From Paracentrotus lividus (lineage: Eukaryota; Echinodermata; Echinoidea; Camarodonta; Echinidae), in the NCBI GenBank assembly GCA_940671915.1, contig CALNVZ010001099.1, positions 41,002 through 105,001 on the forward strand: a stretch of DNA of 64,000 bases. Reading direction: 5' to 3'. The position numbers and the translations under genes were made by a program. Shown here in pieces: positions 12,128 through 22,731 of this stretch (positions are counted from its first letter, which is position 1; every line of letters begins with the position of its first letter). The notes under the pieces were generated by a model that was not told where the DNA came from, made no database searches, and saw only the letters and a list, made by a program, of their open reading frames with translations.

Positions 12128-13145
12128 ACACTGCAAAAACTATGGTGTTAAAAAATAACACGTACCAGTGTTAATTTTAACACCGACGTGGTGTTCTGAG
12201 TAGGACACACTGAACTCGGTGTTAATCAACACCAGACGTTTGGTGTCACGTTTTAACACCCATAAGGTGTGATGATATGACACTCAAAATGTTATGTAAA
12301 GTAACTATGTAAGTGTTGATTTTAACGCTGATGTGGTGCTTCTGAAGGACCGCACCAACCGGTGTTAATGAACCCCACTCTTTAGTGTTAACTCTTTAAC
12401 CCTAAAAGCGTGTTGACTAATTGACCCTCTTGAGGTGTTAATTTGACACTATTTTTGTGTTCTCACAACACTAAACTCCCAGTGTTGAGGGTTGGTAAGA
12501 CATTTATCGTGATAATAAAAAAAAAGAAAAAAAAAAAAAACAGTTATAGTGTCATTCGGCAACGGATGAGAGGGTCTCGTTCTCTCGCGGCGATTTCCAT
12601 AATTGCTGTTAGTCTCATATCGGGTTTTTGTAACAACAATAATTTTCATAATATGTAGCAAAATATGTATCGATTTTCTGCAAATAATGAATTGTATGAC
12701 TATAACCGTCAACAACTAAAAGATGATCTGAATCTCAAACGAAACGGGAAAATAGCGGATGGCGGATCTTCTGAAAAATATCACTTCTGACTTTTAAACC
12801 AATCATAAAGCTAGATTTTGTTTGTGCTCTGCGAATTCTGACTTTTCTAAAACACCCGTCCGGTGTTATCGATAAAAGTTTTAAACTGGCTGGGAAATGC
12901 TACGGAAATGACACCCTTTTGGTGTTATTTACACCAAATATTAACACTAGATACCCGACATCATATCAGGTGTTTGATGTGTACCCCGTTGTGACACCAC
13001 TGGTGTTAATCTTACAATAAGAATACAACCACAATGCTTAACACCAGCTTGTTGTGGTTCAACTTTAAACCCTTCTGGTTGTAATCTAACACTGAAGTAA
13101 CACCACATGCTTAACACCAGCTGGGTGTTGCAAAAAAAAAAAAAA
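12128..13145. mobile_element. GGTGTTA-rich foldback element (MITE-like)
   Basis: The left end begins ACTGCAAAAACTATGGTGTTA and the right end reads CACCAGCTGGGTGTTGCAAAA. Between them are many copies of GGTGTTA and TAACACC in both orientations (for example 'gtgttaatcaacacc'). Almost every part can pair with another part. The 250 bp at 12500-12750 in the middle is different. No transposase is encoded, so it is a non-autonomous element. Exact ends are uncertain to within about 20 bp. Confidence 0.6.
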
Positions 13146-13616
13146 ATGGAAACTCAAACCGAAATTAGGCTGGGAAAAAAAAAGCCGAAATCGCGTTAAC
13201 GAAATTCAATAAGAGGGCCTATCCATATAATGATCTAGTAAAGAGTTTGAAATCCAGTCTAGCAACAGCAATTGATTACAATATAATATAAGCTATCCGT
13301 TACATACGGTAGAGAATAAAAAAAAAAAAACGCCCAAGTTTTCATCAGATTATATTTTGTCCACGTGCTCAGCACCCCCTCCCCGCACACACGCACTTTT
13401 TACTCACCCCTGCACTGTAGCGCTATTTAGTAGACCGCATTAGTATTAGGTGACCGATTCACATATTTCCAGCTCCATTCACGGTAATATCAAATTTCTT
13501 TGGAACTTTCATGCCCAGTTGAGAATGCTTAGAATATGCTTCAGGCGATTGAGCTCAGGCTATTCATTGCTCATTGATTCAGGTTTCATTGCTCTATGGG
13601 TAATGTCGATGATTGT

Positions 13617-14452
13617 GTTATGTCATTTTTACTAAATGAACAAGATTTAGTCAAACGCCTGAATATCTATCAACCAATCAAGATGGTCAGTTGAACGAAC
13701 CAAACAAACGGATTTTAGGCAATGCAACGGCAATGCAACGTACTTATCAAAGAAAAGGTATCCAAAAACAATTTTAATTGTAAATTTTACCAAAGCCCGG
13801 TTTAAGAATTTTATGCATGCTTTAGGAACAAAGATTGTTTCTAAGAATCCTCGGACAAAGCTTGACTGAGGCTTGTCTGAGGAATCAATAACCCATAATA
13901 TAGCAGGTTTTAAGAAAAAATAACACCCTTATTATGTCCCTAGGAAAGAAACATTAACAAATAGTGAACCGGTATATTTAAGAACGACATACTGTGTAAT
14001 AATGTGAAAATGATATTTGACTATTGTTAAACATGTCTATTTTTTACTAAATGAACAAGATTTAGTCAAACGCTGGAAATATCTATCAACCAATCAAAGA
14101 TGGTCAGGTTGAACGAACCAAACAAATGATCTTAGGCAATGCAACGGGCAATGCAAACCGTACTTATCAAAGAAAGGTAATCCAAAAACATTTTAAATGT
14201 AAATTTAACCAAGAGCCCGGTTTAAGAATTTTTATGCATGCTTTAGGAACAAAGATTGTTCTTAAGAATCCTCGAAAGCTTGACTGAGGCTTGTCTGAGG
14301 AATCAATAACCATAATATAGCAGTGTTTTAAGAAAAATAACACCTTATTATGTCCCTATGAAAGAAACATAAAAAAAAATAGTGAACCGGTATATTTAAG
14401 AACGACATACTGTGTAATAATGTGAAAATGATATTTGACTATTGTTAAACAA
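13617..14452. repeat. Direct tandem duplication, two ~415-bp units with indel noise
   Basis: Unit 1 is 13617-14031 and unit 2 is 14032-14452. Both carry 'actaaatgaacaagatttag', 'caaccaatca', 'gcatgctttaggaacaaag', 'cttgactgaggcttgtctg' and 'gaaccggtatatttaagaac' in the same order. Many of the differences are one-base insertions or deletions. No coding sequence is present. Confidence 0.85.
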
Positions 14453-14950
14453 AACACTAAAATAAAGTCCCCTAAATCAATTATGAATAATATTTGAATC
14501 AGGAGGATTTGCCAACAAAAAAAATAAAAAAAAAAAAAATAATAAATAAATACAAAATAAATAAATACAAAAATCAAATTACATACAGTTCCGCTTAGTT
14601 TTCTTAGTCTTGCTGTAATATGATGTATTTGTCAAACTTACTGGTGTGATTAGTATGCTTCCAACAGCTGAACACTAAGGACTAAGAAAATTCTGCTAAG
14701 GGGTAATTGTTGACAGATTTATGGAAAATACCATGTTCATATTAAATGATTCATACTTTATAGGATACCCAATCCAATATCACATTAAATGATCGCTATT
14801 GTAATTTTTCTTATATGACCACCTAAGTTGTTCCTTGAAGGTGTCTTCAGCATTTCGTTGGGTTTTCAATGTGCGTTTTTCCCGTGCGTCTCCTGTGCAA
14901 CCTTCACGAACATTTCATGGTCTTTGAGCAATCATGTGAGTCTTTACCTC

Positions 14951-15566
14951 TTAAAGGAGGACTCCGGGCTGTAATAAAAAGTTTTGTAAAGTAAAGTAAA
15001 ATTTAACAACACAACACAGAAAATTTCCATCAAAATCGGATGAAAATAACAAAGTTATGCATTTTTTAGTATTGATTTTTTTTCGTAAAACGGTCTTGGC
15101 ATTGTCTCATTGTCTCATTTGAATATTTGAATATTCAAAATGAGCAAAATGATGATGTCACAGTCCCCCTACTTCTTGTGTATTTCATTATATGAAATCG
15201 TATTATCTCATTTTTCCATATATTTGCGTATACAGAAAATCTATCCCACATACTGAGAATAAGGTAAAAGCACTAGTGAACCTTGAACATTCCACAAGGA
15301 TTAATCCCTGTTTTTATGTCCTTGGGGAGGAAATCTTGATAATGTGTATTTCATACAACTAAAATACAAGAAAAGTAGGGCTAGAGACATCATCAGTTTG
15401 CCAATTGAAGATGGCAAAAACTGTTTCCTAAAATTCAAAACCTAAGAAAATTCATAACTTTGCTATTTGTATGATCCGATTTTGATGAAATTTTCAGTGT
15501 TGTGCTTTTTAGATTTTACTTTATTTTTCTAATAATGCAAATCTCCAGCCCGGAGGAGTCCTTTAA
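14951..15566. mobile_element. TTAA-flanked MITE (AAGGAGGACTCCGGGCTG ends)
   Basis: The left end is TTAAAGGAGGACTCCGGGCT and the right end is CAGCCCGGAGGAGTCCTTTA followed by A. The ends are inverted repeats bounded by TTAA on both sides. TTAA target duplications are characteristic of piggyBac and Kolobok elements. The 616-bp interior holds no transposase frame, so this is a non-autonomous copy. Blocks such as 'aaaatcggatgaaa / tccgattttgatgaa' show that the inverted symmetry extends inward. Confidence 0.75.
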
Positions 15567-15641
15567 GACACATTTCTAATAGAATTCTTGTCAGCTCTTT
15601 TGAATTTTCACCGCAGATTTGGTCATATTATTGTCCTTGAT

Positions 15642-15794
15642 TCATTTATTGATTTGATTGGCCATAAACTTTGGAACATTATCCTTTTTTGTATGTCCAA
15701 TAGCAGATCGAATAGTGTCAAAGTGAGATTTATGAGGATACTTCTGCATGTTTTCATCCAAGATCTTCACAAACTCGTCTTCATCGGATGCTTT
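15642..15794 (-). CDS. Possible last coding exon of an unrecognised gene
   Basis: On the minus strand an AG acceptor ('atttagtctag') is followed by an open reading of 50 codons to a TGA at 15644-15642. The peptide is hydrophilic and mixed in composition, unlike translated AT-rich noise. It starts KASDEDEFVKILDENMQKYP and ends with a KKDNVPKFMANQINK-type tail. I do not recognise the family. No partner exon was found upstream on the minus strand (above 15800), and no start codon is in frame. A TTAA MITE lies about 75 bp downstream of the stop. It could be the 3' exon of a real gene, an isolated processed fragment, or the tail of an old transposon protein. Confidence 0.4.
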   Translation of the reverse strand, partial: KASDEDEFVKILDENMQKYPHKSHFDTIRSAIGHTKKDNVPKFMANQINK

Positions 15795-15976
15795 CTAGAC
15801 TAAATCAATTTACAACACTACCAGAAAAGAAACCCCATATAGAAAGTTGCAATGAATGACAAGTGCTATAAGCAGATATTGTTATTTCGTCAAAGGCTGT
15901 GTCTTTTCTTTTACTAACTTTAAAAAGTCTCTATTAAGCCCTCACTTCTAATTTTCTCTCATAAACTTGTAGAATC

Positions 15977-16365
15977 ATGGCGTATAAGTTAGAATCTTCG
16001 TTCAAACGGCTTACAAAGAATGCCAAGAGACGCCCTTGTTGTCTAATTGCATATATCGGGCCTTTATTGAATAGTGGCTGTACACATAACCTCTATGACG
16101 TATTCGCTTTTCGATACCCCTCATCTCTGGTTGTCAGTGTTGTCCATATTGGACTGTTGTTGTCCTTTTGTGAATTTGGGGGCCTGAAAGGATGTGTGTT
16201 TCTTTTGTGGTGTGTGTGTGTGTGTTTTCCAGTCCAAGCAGAATTCTTGAACTTCTGTCAGCCAATTGAGGGTTTTTTTTCCAGGAGTATTATCATATGG
16301 ACAAGAGAAGAACTGTTGATATGTTGCATAAGAGACCAGATAGTGTGAATAGTGTCATCTTTTAG
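15977..16365 (+). CDS. Speculative two-exon small gene
   Basis: An ATG at 15977 lies in a good context (A at -3, G at +4) just after an acceptor-like 'cataaacttgtag'. It opens a 123-codon frame that starts with a basic segment (MAYKLESSFKRLTKNAKRRP). A pyrimidine-rich acceptor ending at 16284 precedes a second, hydrophilic stretch, EYYHMDKRRTVDMLHKRPDS, which reaches a stop at 16363-16365. A GT at 16100-16101 would join the two in phase 0, but GTATTC is a weak donor. The unspliced frame instead runs through a (GT)n tract. No family is recognised. It is on the same strand as the sulfotransferase exons, 4.4 kb upstream, so a 5' exon of that gene is possible but unsupported. Confidence 0.22.
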
Positions 16366-16383
16366 TACAAGGAGGGAAAAACT

Positions 16384-16985
16384 TGGCAGTGGGGGGTATG
16401 GACTCTGGCATGTACGGGATCACCAGTGCGGGGTGCTATGGCGGCGATCCGGGGGGGGGGGGGGGACGTGCTCTCCCTCGATTTTTTTCTGGGGGGGGAT
16501 CGTCCCCCTCGATTTTTAAAGGATTTAGTAACTTCCAAACAAGTGCAAAAGAGATCGAAATGAAAAAAATTCTATCGCTCTGACCGAAAAACAAATTGCT
16601 GCAAGTTCAGATCAAATGGAAGTCATTTACTATCTTAAAACAGTATTTGTATCTACACACAAAGAACGGGCAAAAAAGTACCGATTGGGGGGGGGGGGTT
16701 ACGCCGAATTTCCTCAGTAAATATACTAGGCGAGCGTAAAGCGCGAGAGGAAAATTTGGAGGTTAAATGAACTAAATCTCTTATAATAAAAATAGTAAAT
16801 ACTGAATTGATTACCAAAGAAATTAAACAAACATGCCGTACCAGAAGGGTTTATGTACCAACTTCTTTATTTCCTCTAAGCCTATAAGGCCTATTTAATT
16901 CTAAGTGAGCGCGAAGCGCGAGCTAAAAAAAAAAAAAGAAAGAAATTTAGGGGACCGAGCCTGATTTCGTATCCACAAACGGGTT
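16384..16985. repeat. Dispersed repeat with G-runs and GCGAGCGCGAAGCGCGAGC motifs
   Basis: The segment carries 'gcgatccgggggg', two 'ctcgatttttt' blocks, a G-run near 16688, 'gccgaatttcctcagtaaata', and two 'gcgagcg(c/t)(g/a)aagcgcgag' motifs. The block 'gtaccagaagggtttatgta' reappears inverted at 32590-32610, and 'cgaatttcctcag' reappears inverted near 33700 and 33810. It is part of a large repeat family that also supplies the interior of the 29774-35034 element. Confidence 0.6.
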
Positions 16986-17334
16986 ATTCTGTAAAATATA
17001 CCGAGAGCTGCATACACCTCTAATAGATAAAGGCAATTTTAGACCATCTATTTTATGCTAAAGATTTGTTCACTCTGCAAATATTATTATATTAAAAATA
17101 CTGCCAGTCGTGAGGTTAAAAAGTAAATCGACAAAAAACATTTTTTACGGTTCGAAATAATTTTTTGACAGCAATTGAAATTTGTAATAGTTCTTACATC
17201 TAAAGGCACATGATGATAATCTGGTATTGTAAATATAGTACATGAATGTCACTAATATATCCCTGAGCCATGCCCTGTAATTCTGACTAATGGCTGTGCT
17301 ACATTTGGTTTTGTGTTTAAAATCATTCATGGGG

Positions 17335-17705
17335 TAGTCGATGTAACAACCTACCCCAATGACTTAACATATGTATAATTACATTTTGTCTCAAATTTCA
17401 GGTGTTAATATTTTTATTTTTCTATTATTACCTTGTCTGTTCTAAAGCCCTGATCTAGTGTTAACGATACCAAGAAACTGGAAATTGAAACAAAAGTATG
17501 GTATAAGACATTTACACATCGTAACAATTTACCCCGTATGGTGTAACAACTTACCCCGTATACGGTAAAAAAAAAAAAAAAAGTGCCTCAGGTTTAAGGA
17601 GACATAATAGTCTAACTAAAGACCCAACATGGAGTGTGTGAGTTCTTTCATTAGAATTATTTGGCCCAAAATATGAATTTCGTAACTTCCATCCCCGGTC
17701 TTCCC
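17335..17705. repeat. ACAACCTACCCC-type dispersed repeat, copy 2 (inverted)
   Basis: This is the inverted, shorter counterpart of 8500-9250, with 'acaacctacccc', 'aacaatttaccccgtatgg', a poly-A run near 17567 and 'cccggtcttccct' at the right edge. It is non-coding. Confidence 0.65.
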
Positions 17706-17838
17706 TACTAAATGCACCTTTCTCCTGAATTGATCTATAACACTTGCGTTCAAAAGGCTTTAAACATCATCTTTAATAGATATCTTGAAATTAATCAAGG
17801 ATCATTTCTGAAACATAAAAGACACAAAAACATTAATA

Positions 17839-19770
17839 CCCCCGTCACACTGAGCTCGTTCCTACTACGTCCTTGCAAATTTTGCCGAACGGGCATAGTT
17901 TGTGTGTAAACTGAGTGGACGTAGTAAATTCTTCTTACGATCTGTTTACGAACTTCATGGACTAGCTCGGTCGGATTTTCAAAAAAGTGCTTAGGGGGCC
18001 GTCACACTGAGATCGTTCTATAGCAGACCTTATGCGTCTTGGTAACTTGAAGCTGATAATGAATGTTTACGAACTTCATGGACTAGCTCGTTCGGATTTC
18101 CCAAAAAGTGTTAAAAAAATCGGGCGCCCATCTCGTCCTAAAATTTAACGGGGTGGCAACGTACCTGAAACGAGATGGACGTACTACAAACGAAATTGCC
18201 GTACTTAAATCGTTCTAAAGATGTGCTAGGACGTCATACAAACGAGCATTGTATATTTATTATTCAAGTTCTAAAATTAAACGTAGTGACAACGTAGTGA
18301 CAACGTTCCTTAAACGGGTAGGACTCACTCTGAACGAGAAGGACGTACTACGAACATACGTTTCAATTTTTAAACAGAACGGCATGTCATAATTCCCGTC
18401 ACACTGAGCTAGTTCTCACTACGTTCTAGGTAGTTCTTGGTGAACGGGCTCCATCTGTTTACACAAGGACTGAATGTAGTGCAGACCTTTTAGAATCTAG
18501 TACAGACCGTTTACAATCTGTTTACGAACTTGGCGAACGGACCCGAACGGAGAGAACGGAAAGGCATTCCGATTTTTTTGAACATGTTAAAAAAAAATCG
18601 TACTGGCTTCAAGTTCTAAAATTAAACGTAGTGGCAACGTTCCTTAAACGGGTAGGACTTACTCTGAACGAGAAGGACGTACTACGAACATGGTACCTAA
18701 CCTTTATCATGCTGCGCATAGGCACTTTTAGTGACGGTTTGGACGTGCTACGAACGGTATAGAGTGAACGAGCCGTTTACTCGGTCTGAACTGGATAACA
18801 ACGTATTGCGGACGCGATAAAGACGGAATTGACGTAACGAGAACTATTTATGAACTGCCTAGTATCGTATTCAAGAAATTATTTTTTCAAAGTTACAAGT
18901 TCCAACCCGACCAAAGCCCGTTCAGCATTTTTTTTATGAACGGGCAAGAACGTTATAGAACGTTATAGAACGACCTCAGCGTGACAGCCCCCTAAGCAGA
19001 TTGAAATAGGTCTCAAGTACGTCCACTCCGTGTGTACATAGATGAAGCCCGTTTTGCACTAATTCCAACAACATGATAAGAAATAGTTCTGTGTCATAGT
19101 AGTATAAACGAACAGATCAGCTGTTTAATTGCCACCCATTAATTCTTACAATTAGAGAAAATCTCACAATTAAAAAAATAAAAAAATAAAAACGGCAATT
19201 GGTCTGAAAAGAAATTTTACATTTGACCGGATTATTTCTGGATTAAGATAAAATAACGTTCTTATACAGTCCTCAATACGTCCATGACGTCTTTGACTCG
19301 TCTTGCAGTCCGTTTTTGTTAAGTTAAGATCGGGTGAAAATGACCGTTTCCACGAAGCAGAACCCGTCTGAAACAATCCAAACCCGTCCCCAGTTAGTTG
19401 CAACCCGTTCTTATTTAGTTCTAACTCGTTTCAAATGCGTTTCGTCCCGACCTAATTAGTTCTGGGCCATTTTTAATCCGTCAAAATCCGTTCTTACTCG
19501 TTCTTACCTCGACCAAACGGCCTTGAGAAACTTCTTCTCGTTCTTCCTGCGTCATTATCCGTGGCTAGAACGTGCTGAACGTAAATGCGCGCCCGTTCTG
19601 CTATAAAAGCCTAGCCCGTTTTTGCCAGCCCTCGTGCGTCTTCGTAACTTCAAGCTGATAATGGACATGCAATGCTCGTTCATGAGACGTCCTAGCACAT
19701 CTTTGCAGTACGTTCATCTCGTTTCAGGTACGTTGCCACCCCGTTAAATTTCAGGACGAGATGGGCGCCC

Positions 19771-19817
<47 letters not shown>

Positions 19818-19973
19818 TTTGAACTTTTTTTGAAAATCCGACCGAACTAGTCCATGAAGTTCGTAAACAGATCGTAAGAAGTATTTACTACGTCCAATCA
19901 GTTTACACATAGACTATGCCCGTCCGGCAAAATTTGCAAGGACATAGTAGGAACGAGCTAAGTGTGACGGGGG
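17839..19973. mobile_element. Foldback element with CCCCCGTCACACTGAGCTCG termini
   Basis: The left end starts CCCCCGTCACACTGAGCTCG and the right end finishes with the complement GTGTGACGGGGG. Both are preceded or followed by TA (17837-17838 and 19974-19975), consistent with a TA target duplication. The arms share 'gtccttgcaaattttgccg' and 'cgatctgtttacgaacttca'. The interior holds a second element with its own inverted ends (17988-18991) and a run of about 46 T. No transposase frame was found. Repeated phrases of the type 'gaacgggt...gttcttactcg' fill the interior. It is a non-autonomous, MITE-like composite. Confidence 0.8.
17988..18991. mobile_element. Nested element with GCTTAGGGGGCCGTCACACT ends
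   Basis: The left end, GCTTAGGGGGCCGTCACACTG, is matched by a right end reading CGTGACAGCCCCCTAAGC. It lies wholly inside 17839-19973. The inner 10 bp (CGTCACACTG) are shared with the outer element, so the two families are related. A third internal terminus, 'cccgtcacactgagctag', lies at about 18393. The order suggests repeated self-insertion of related elements. Confidence 0.65.
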
Positions 19974-20716
19974 TATAAGATACACATTAAAAGAAAAACA
20001 GTCGAAGACAATAGAAAGTATTAAAACAGAAGAATACAAAGGAATTTACGAGTAACTTCAATTGTTTAGTCATAATATTGTTGACTATTATACTCAGCAA
20101 CATTTGACACAAAATTGGGCTTCATAACAATTTTTAAAACAAAATATTAATAATTTTCTCAGAATAGACCGTTAATTTTCATAAATAATAATATATTTCA
20201 CATTGATCTGACTATTATTGTTCGAGATATCACCTTTTTCAATAATTGAATAAATTAGTGCAAAATCACCTTTTTGCACTTTTTGCACATTTTTTTACTA
20301 ATCTATATATTTCAAAGAGACTTGGTGTGATAATCGTGAAGTATATTGGTTGCATTATGAATCGTTTGTACCTAAACATCATTAGGACTGAAATACTGGA
20401 CATGAAATGCCTTAAAATGATCCCAAACATAACTAACATCAGGTGTACCCAAACTTTTGGAGGGAAGTGTAACTTGGTACAAAAAAGGTAACTATATGTA
20501 ACTAGGTAAAAAGGTTAAATGAAAGGGGGAAAAAAATCTTAATGTTTATATTGGGTCGTGGTACTTCTGGAATAAAACTGTTTTGGATTCATAATTGTAA
20601 TTATTATTATTTTTACAATCATCTATTGTTTTCATGCGACAAGTTCCATTTGTTTCCCAGGTCAAAGTTTTTAGCACCTTTTGGAATCAAGCTCTTACAT
20701 TTTTGTCTTTCTTCAG

Positions 20717-20878
20717 TCTCCTGCAATGACACGCGGCTGATGCCTGCAGGAACATTCCCGCCAATAGCGCTTGCCAGTTTTCCCGGTTCTGGAAATACGT
20801 GGGTTAGGCATCTCCTAGAGACCGCTACAGGTTATGCCACTGGCAGTGTTTACGGCAGTGACATACTGGCGAAAAAGG
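20717..20878 (+). CDS. WSCD-like sulfotransferase, exon with the PAPS-binding loop
   Basis: This exon encodes the start of the sulfotransferase domain. After a TTTCTTCAG acceptor the frame (entered in phase 1) runs through [20 protein letters not shown]. The FPGSGNTW segment is the 5'-phosphosulfate-binding loop used to hold PAPS, as in WSC-domain-containing sulfotransferases (WSCD1/2). The exon ends at AAG-G followed by GTACAG, also phase 1. Coding must exist upstream, because the exon does not begin with a start codon. The expected N-terminal signal-anchor and WSC domains were not found in 1-20716. Family members are Golgi type II membrane enzymes that transfer sulfate to glycans; that role here is inferred from the family. 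The 60-N gap begins 120 bp downstream, inside the following intron. Confidence 0.85.
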
Positions 20879-20998
20879 GTACAGTAATATGCATCATCGT
20901 TATAATGTAGAACCCCCCTCCCCTATCGCCCCGCCCCAGTTAGGCGGTTAAACGTGCATGCATGTTTGTTCCCGATTTCTCAGAAAAGGAGTATAATT

Positions 20999-21058
20999 NN
21001 NNNNNNNNNNNNNNNNNNNNNNNNNNNNNNNNNNNNNNNNNNNNNNNNNNNNNNNNNN
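20999..21058. other. Assembly gap (60 N)
   Basis: Sixty undefined bases lie in the 3.65-kb intron between the first two visible sulfotransferase exons. The true distance across the gap is unknown. The reading frame called across it is meaningless. No coding residue appears to be missing, because exon phases and the family's conserved order fit without another exon. Confidence 0.98.
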
Positions 21059-21397
21059 AATCTTCTTTATGCTTATATCTAGCAAGAGCGAGTGCATATG
21101 ATTCTTTTGTTTGTCACAATTATGGTAATTGTCCTTTTTTAAAATCGATACGTCGGTTATTTCTTATTTTTAGGTATAAGCTAGTTCAAAGTTTCAACCT
21201 CACGATGTGAACTATGAAAACATTGGAAACGAACAGTATCTGAATTTTATCAACACTATGAGAAAATTTCTCCTTAAAAACCAGAAAAGTTCCTGCAGAA
21301 CAGTTTTGACGACCTGTAATCTTGCTGCACAATTGAATATATGAATATAAAAAGAGCCCAAGTCCATGAAAGTTCATTTCGAGTAAATCAAAAAAAA

Positions 21398-21434
21398 AAA
21401 CATCAACAACAACAACAACAACAACAACAACAAC
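21398..21434. repeat. (AAC)n microsatellite
   Basis: About eleven CAA/AAC units follow a run of ten A. On the minus strand this gives a polyvaline peptide that is an artefact. Confidence 0.9.
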
Positions 21435-21731
21435 TGAATGATTTTTGTGTGTAGTCAACGGAGATTTGAGATAGTTTTTTTTTTTTTAATTATTATCAAT
21501 TTCTGGCATTTTAGGGCAGAATTCAGTGCTGTAAATTGTACACAAAATGGACTCATGTATGAGCAACAACTTCCATGGTTAACTCAATTTGACCAAGAGC
21601 TGGACTTGGGCCTTGTTTATATTCATATACTCAATTGTTAACACAATTTATAGTCAAATTACGTAAAAGTGGTATATGGGACATGAAAATTAGAAATCTA
21701 CTGTAATAAAACTCTTTATACTGTGTGTTAC

Positions 21732-22699
21732 TAAAAAAGGGTAATCGAAGTTCAAAGGTCAGTCATTTCAAAAGTACATAGTTTATTCTTGTGATTTATT
21801 TACGAAAATATATCGTAACTTATCAGCTTTAATTTGAGACATTGTTTACGTCTAAATTGTCACGGGTCACAGAGTTAGGGTCATTTGAAGGGGACAGGAA
21901 GAAAACCCATTTTCAAAGTTTTTGGTTTGTAGGGTACGAACCAAATCTTTTAAAAGTAGTTGGTGTCCTTGGGTCCTTTCCAGCAAGTTTCAATGAAATG
22001 CTATCTCCTTTGATCAAGTGGATTTCTCATTGGTAATGAGATTCGTTATCGATTATGAGTCTTTGGAGTCGGAGAGAGGTCGCATCGGTCGCCGCGACAT
22101 CTCCTGAGTCTCCGATAAGTCGCGAGAAGACCAAACAACTGTCAAACCTGCTCAATTTTTTTAGTAGACTTCTTTCAGAGGTGAGAAAGTCTTTGTGACG
22201 TCTCTATGGGGTTGCCGCGACGTCCCTTAAGTATCACCGACGTCGCAGAGACGTTTTCGGAACTTGCTAGAGATTGAAAGAAATTGAACATGTTTGACAG
22301 TTTTTTAAGACTTATGGTAGATTTTCCCGCGACGCTTTGAAGACTTATACCCCCGTCACACTGAGCTCGTTCGTACTACGTCCTTGCAAATTTTTCCGAA
22401 CGGGCATAGTCTGTGTGTAAACTGAGTGGACGTAGTAAATACTTCTTACGATCTGTTTACGAACTTCAAGGACTAGCTCGGTCGGATTTTCAAAAAAGTG
22501 TTAAAAAAAATCGGGCGCCCATCTCGTTCTAAAATTGAACGGGGTGGCAACGTACCTGAAACGAGATGGACGTACTACAAACGATATTGCCGTACTTAAA
22601 TCGTTCTAAAGATAAGCTAGGACTTTTTACAAACGAGCATTAAATATTCATTATCAGATTGAAGTTACAAATACCCATGAGGTCTAGCTAAAACGGGCT

Positions 22700-22731
<32 letters not shown>

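Noticed and set aside
19692..19910. Lys-rich minus-strand ORF
   Set aside because: It crosses a 46-base T-run inside a foldback element.
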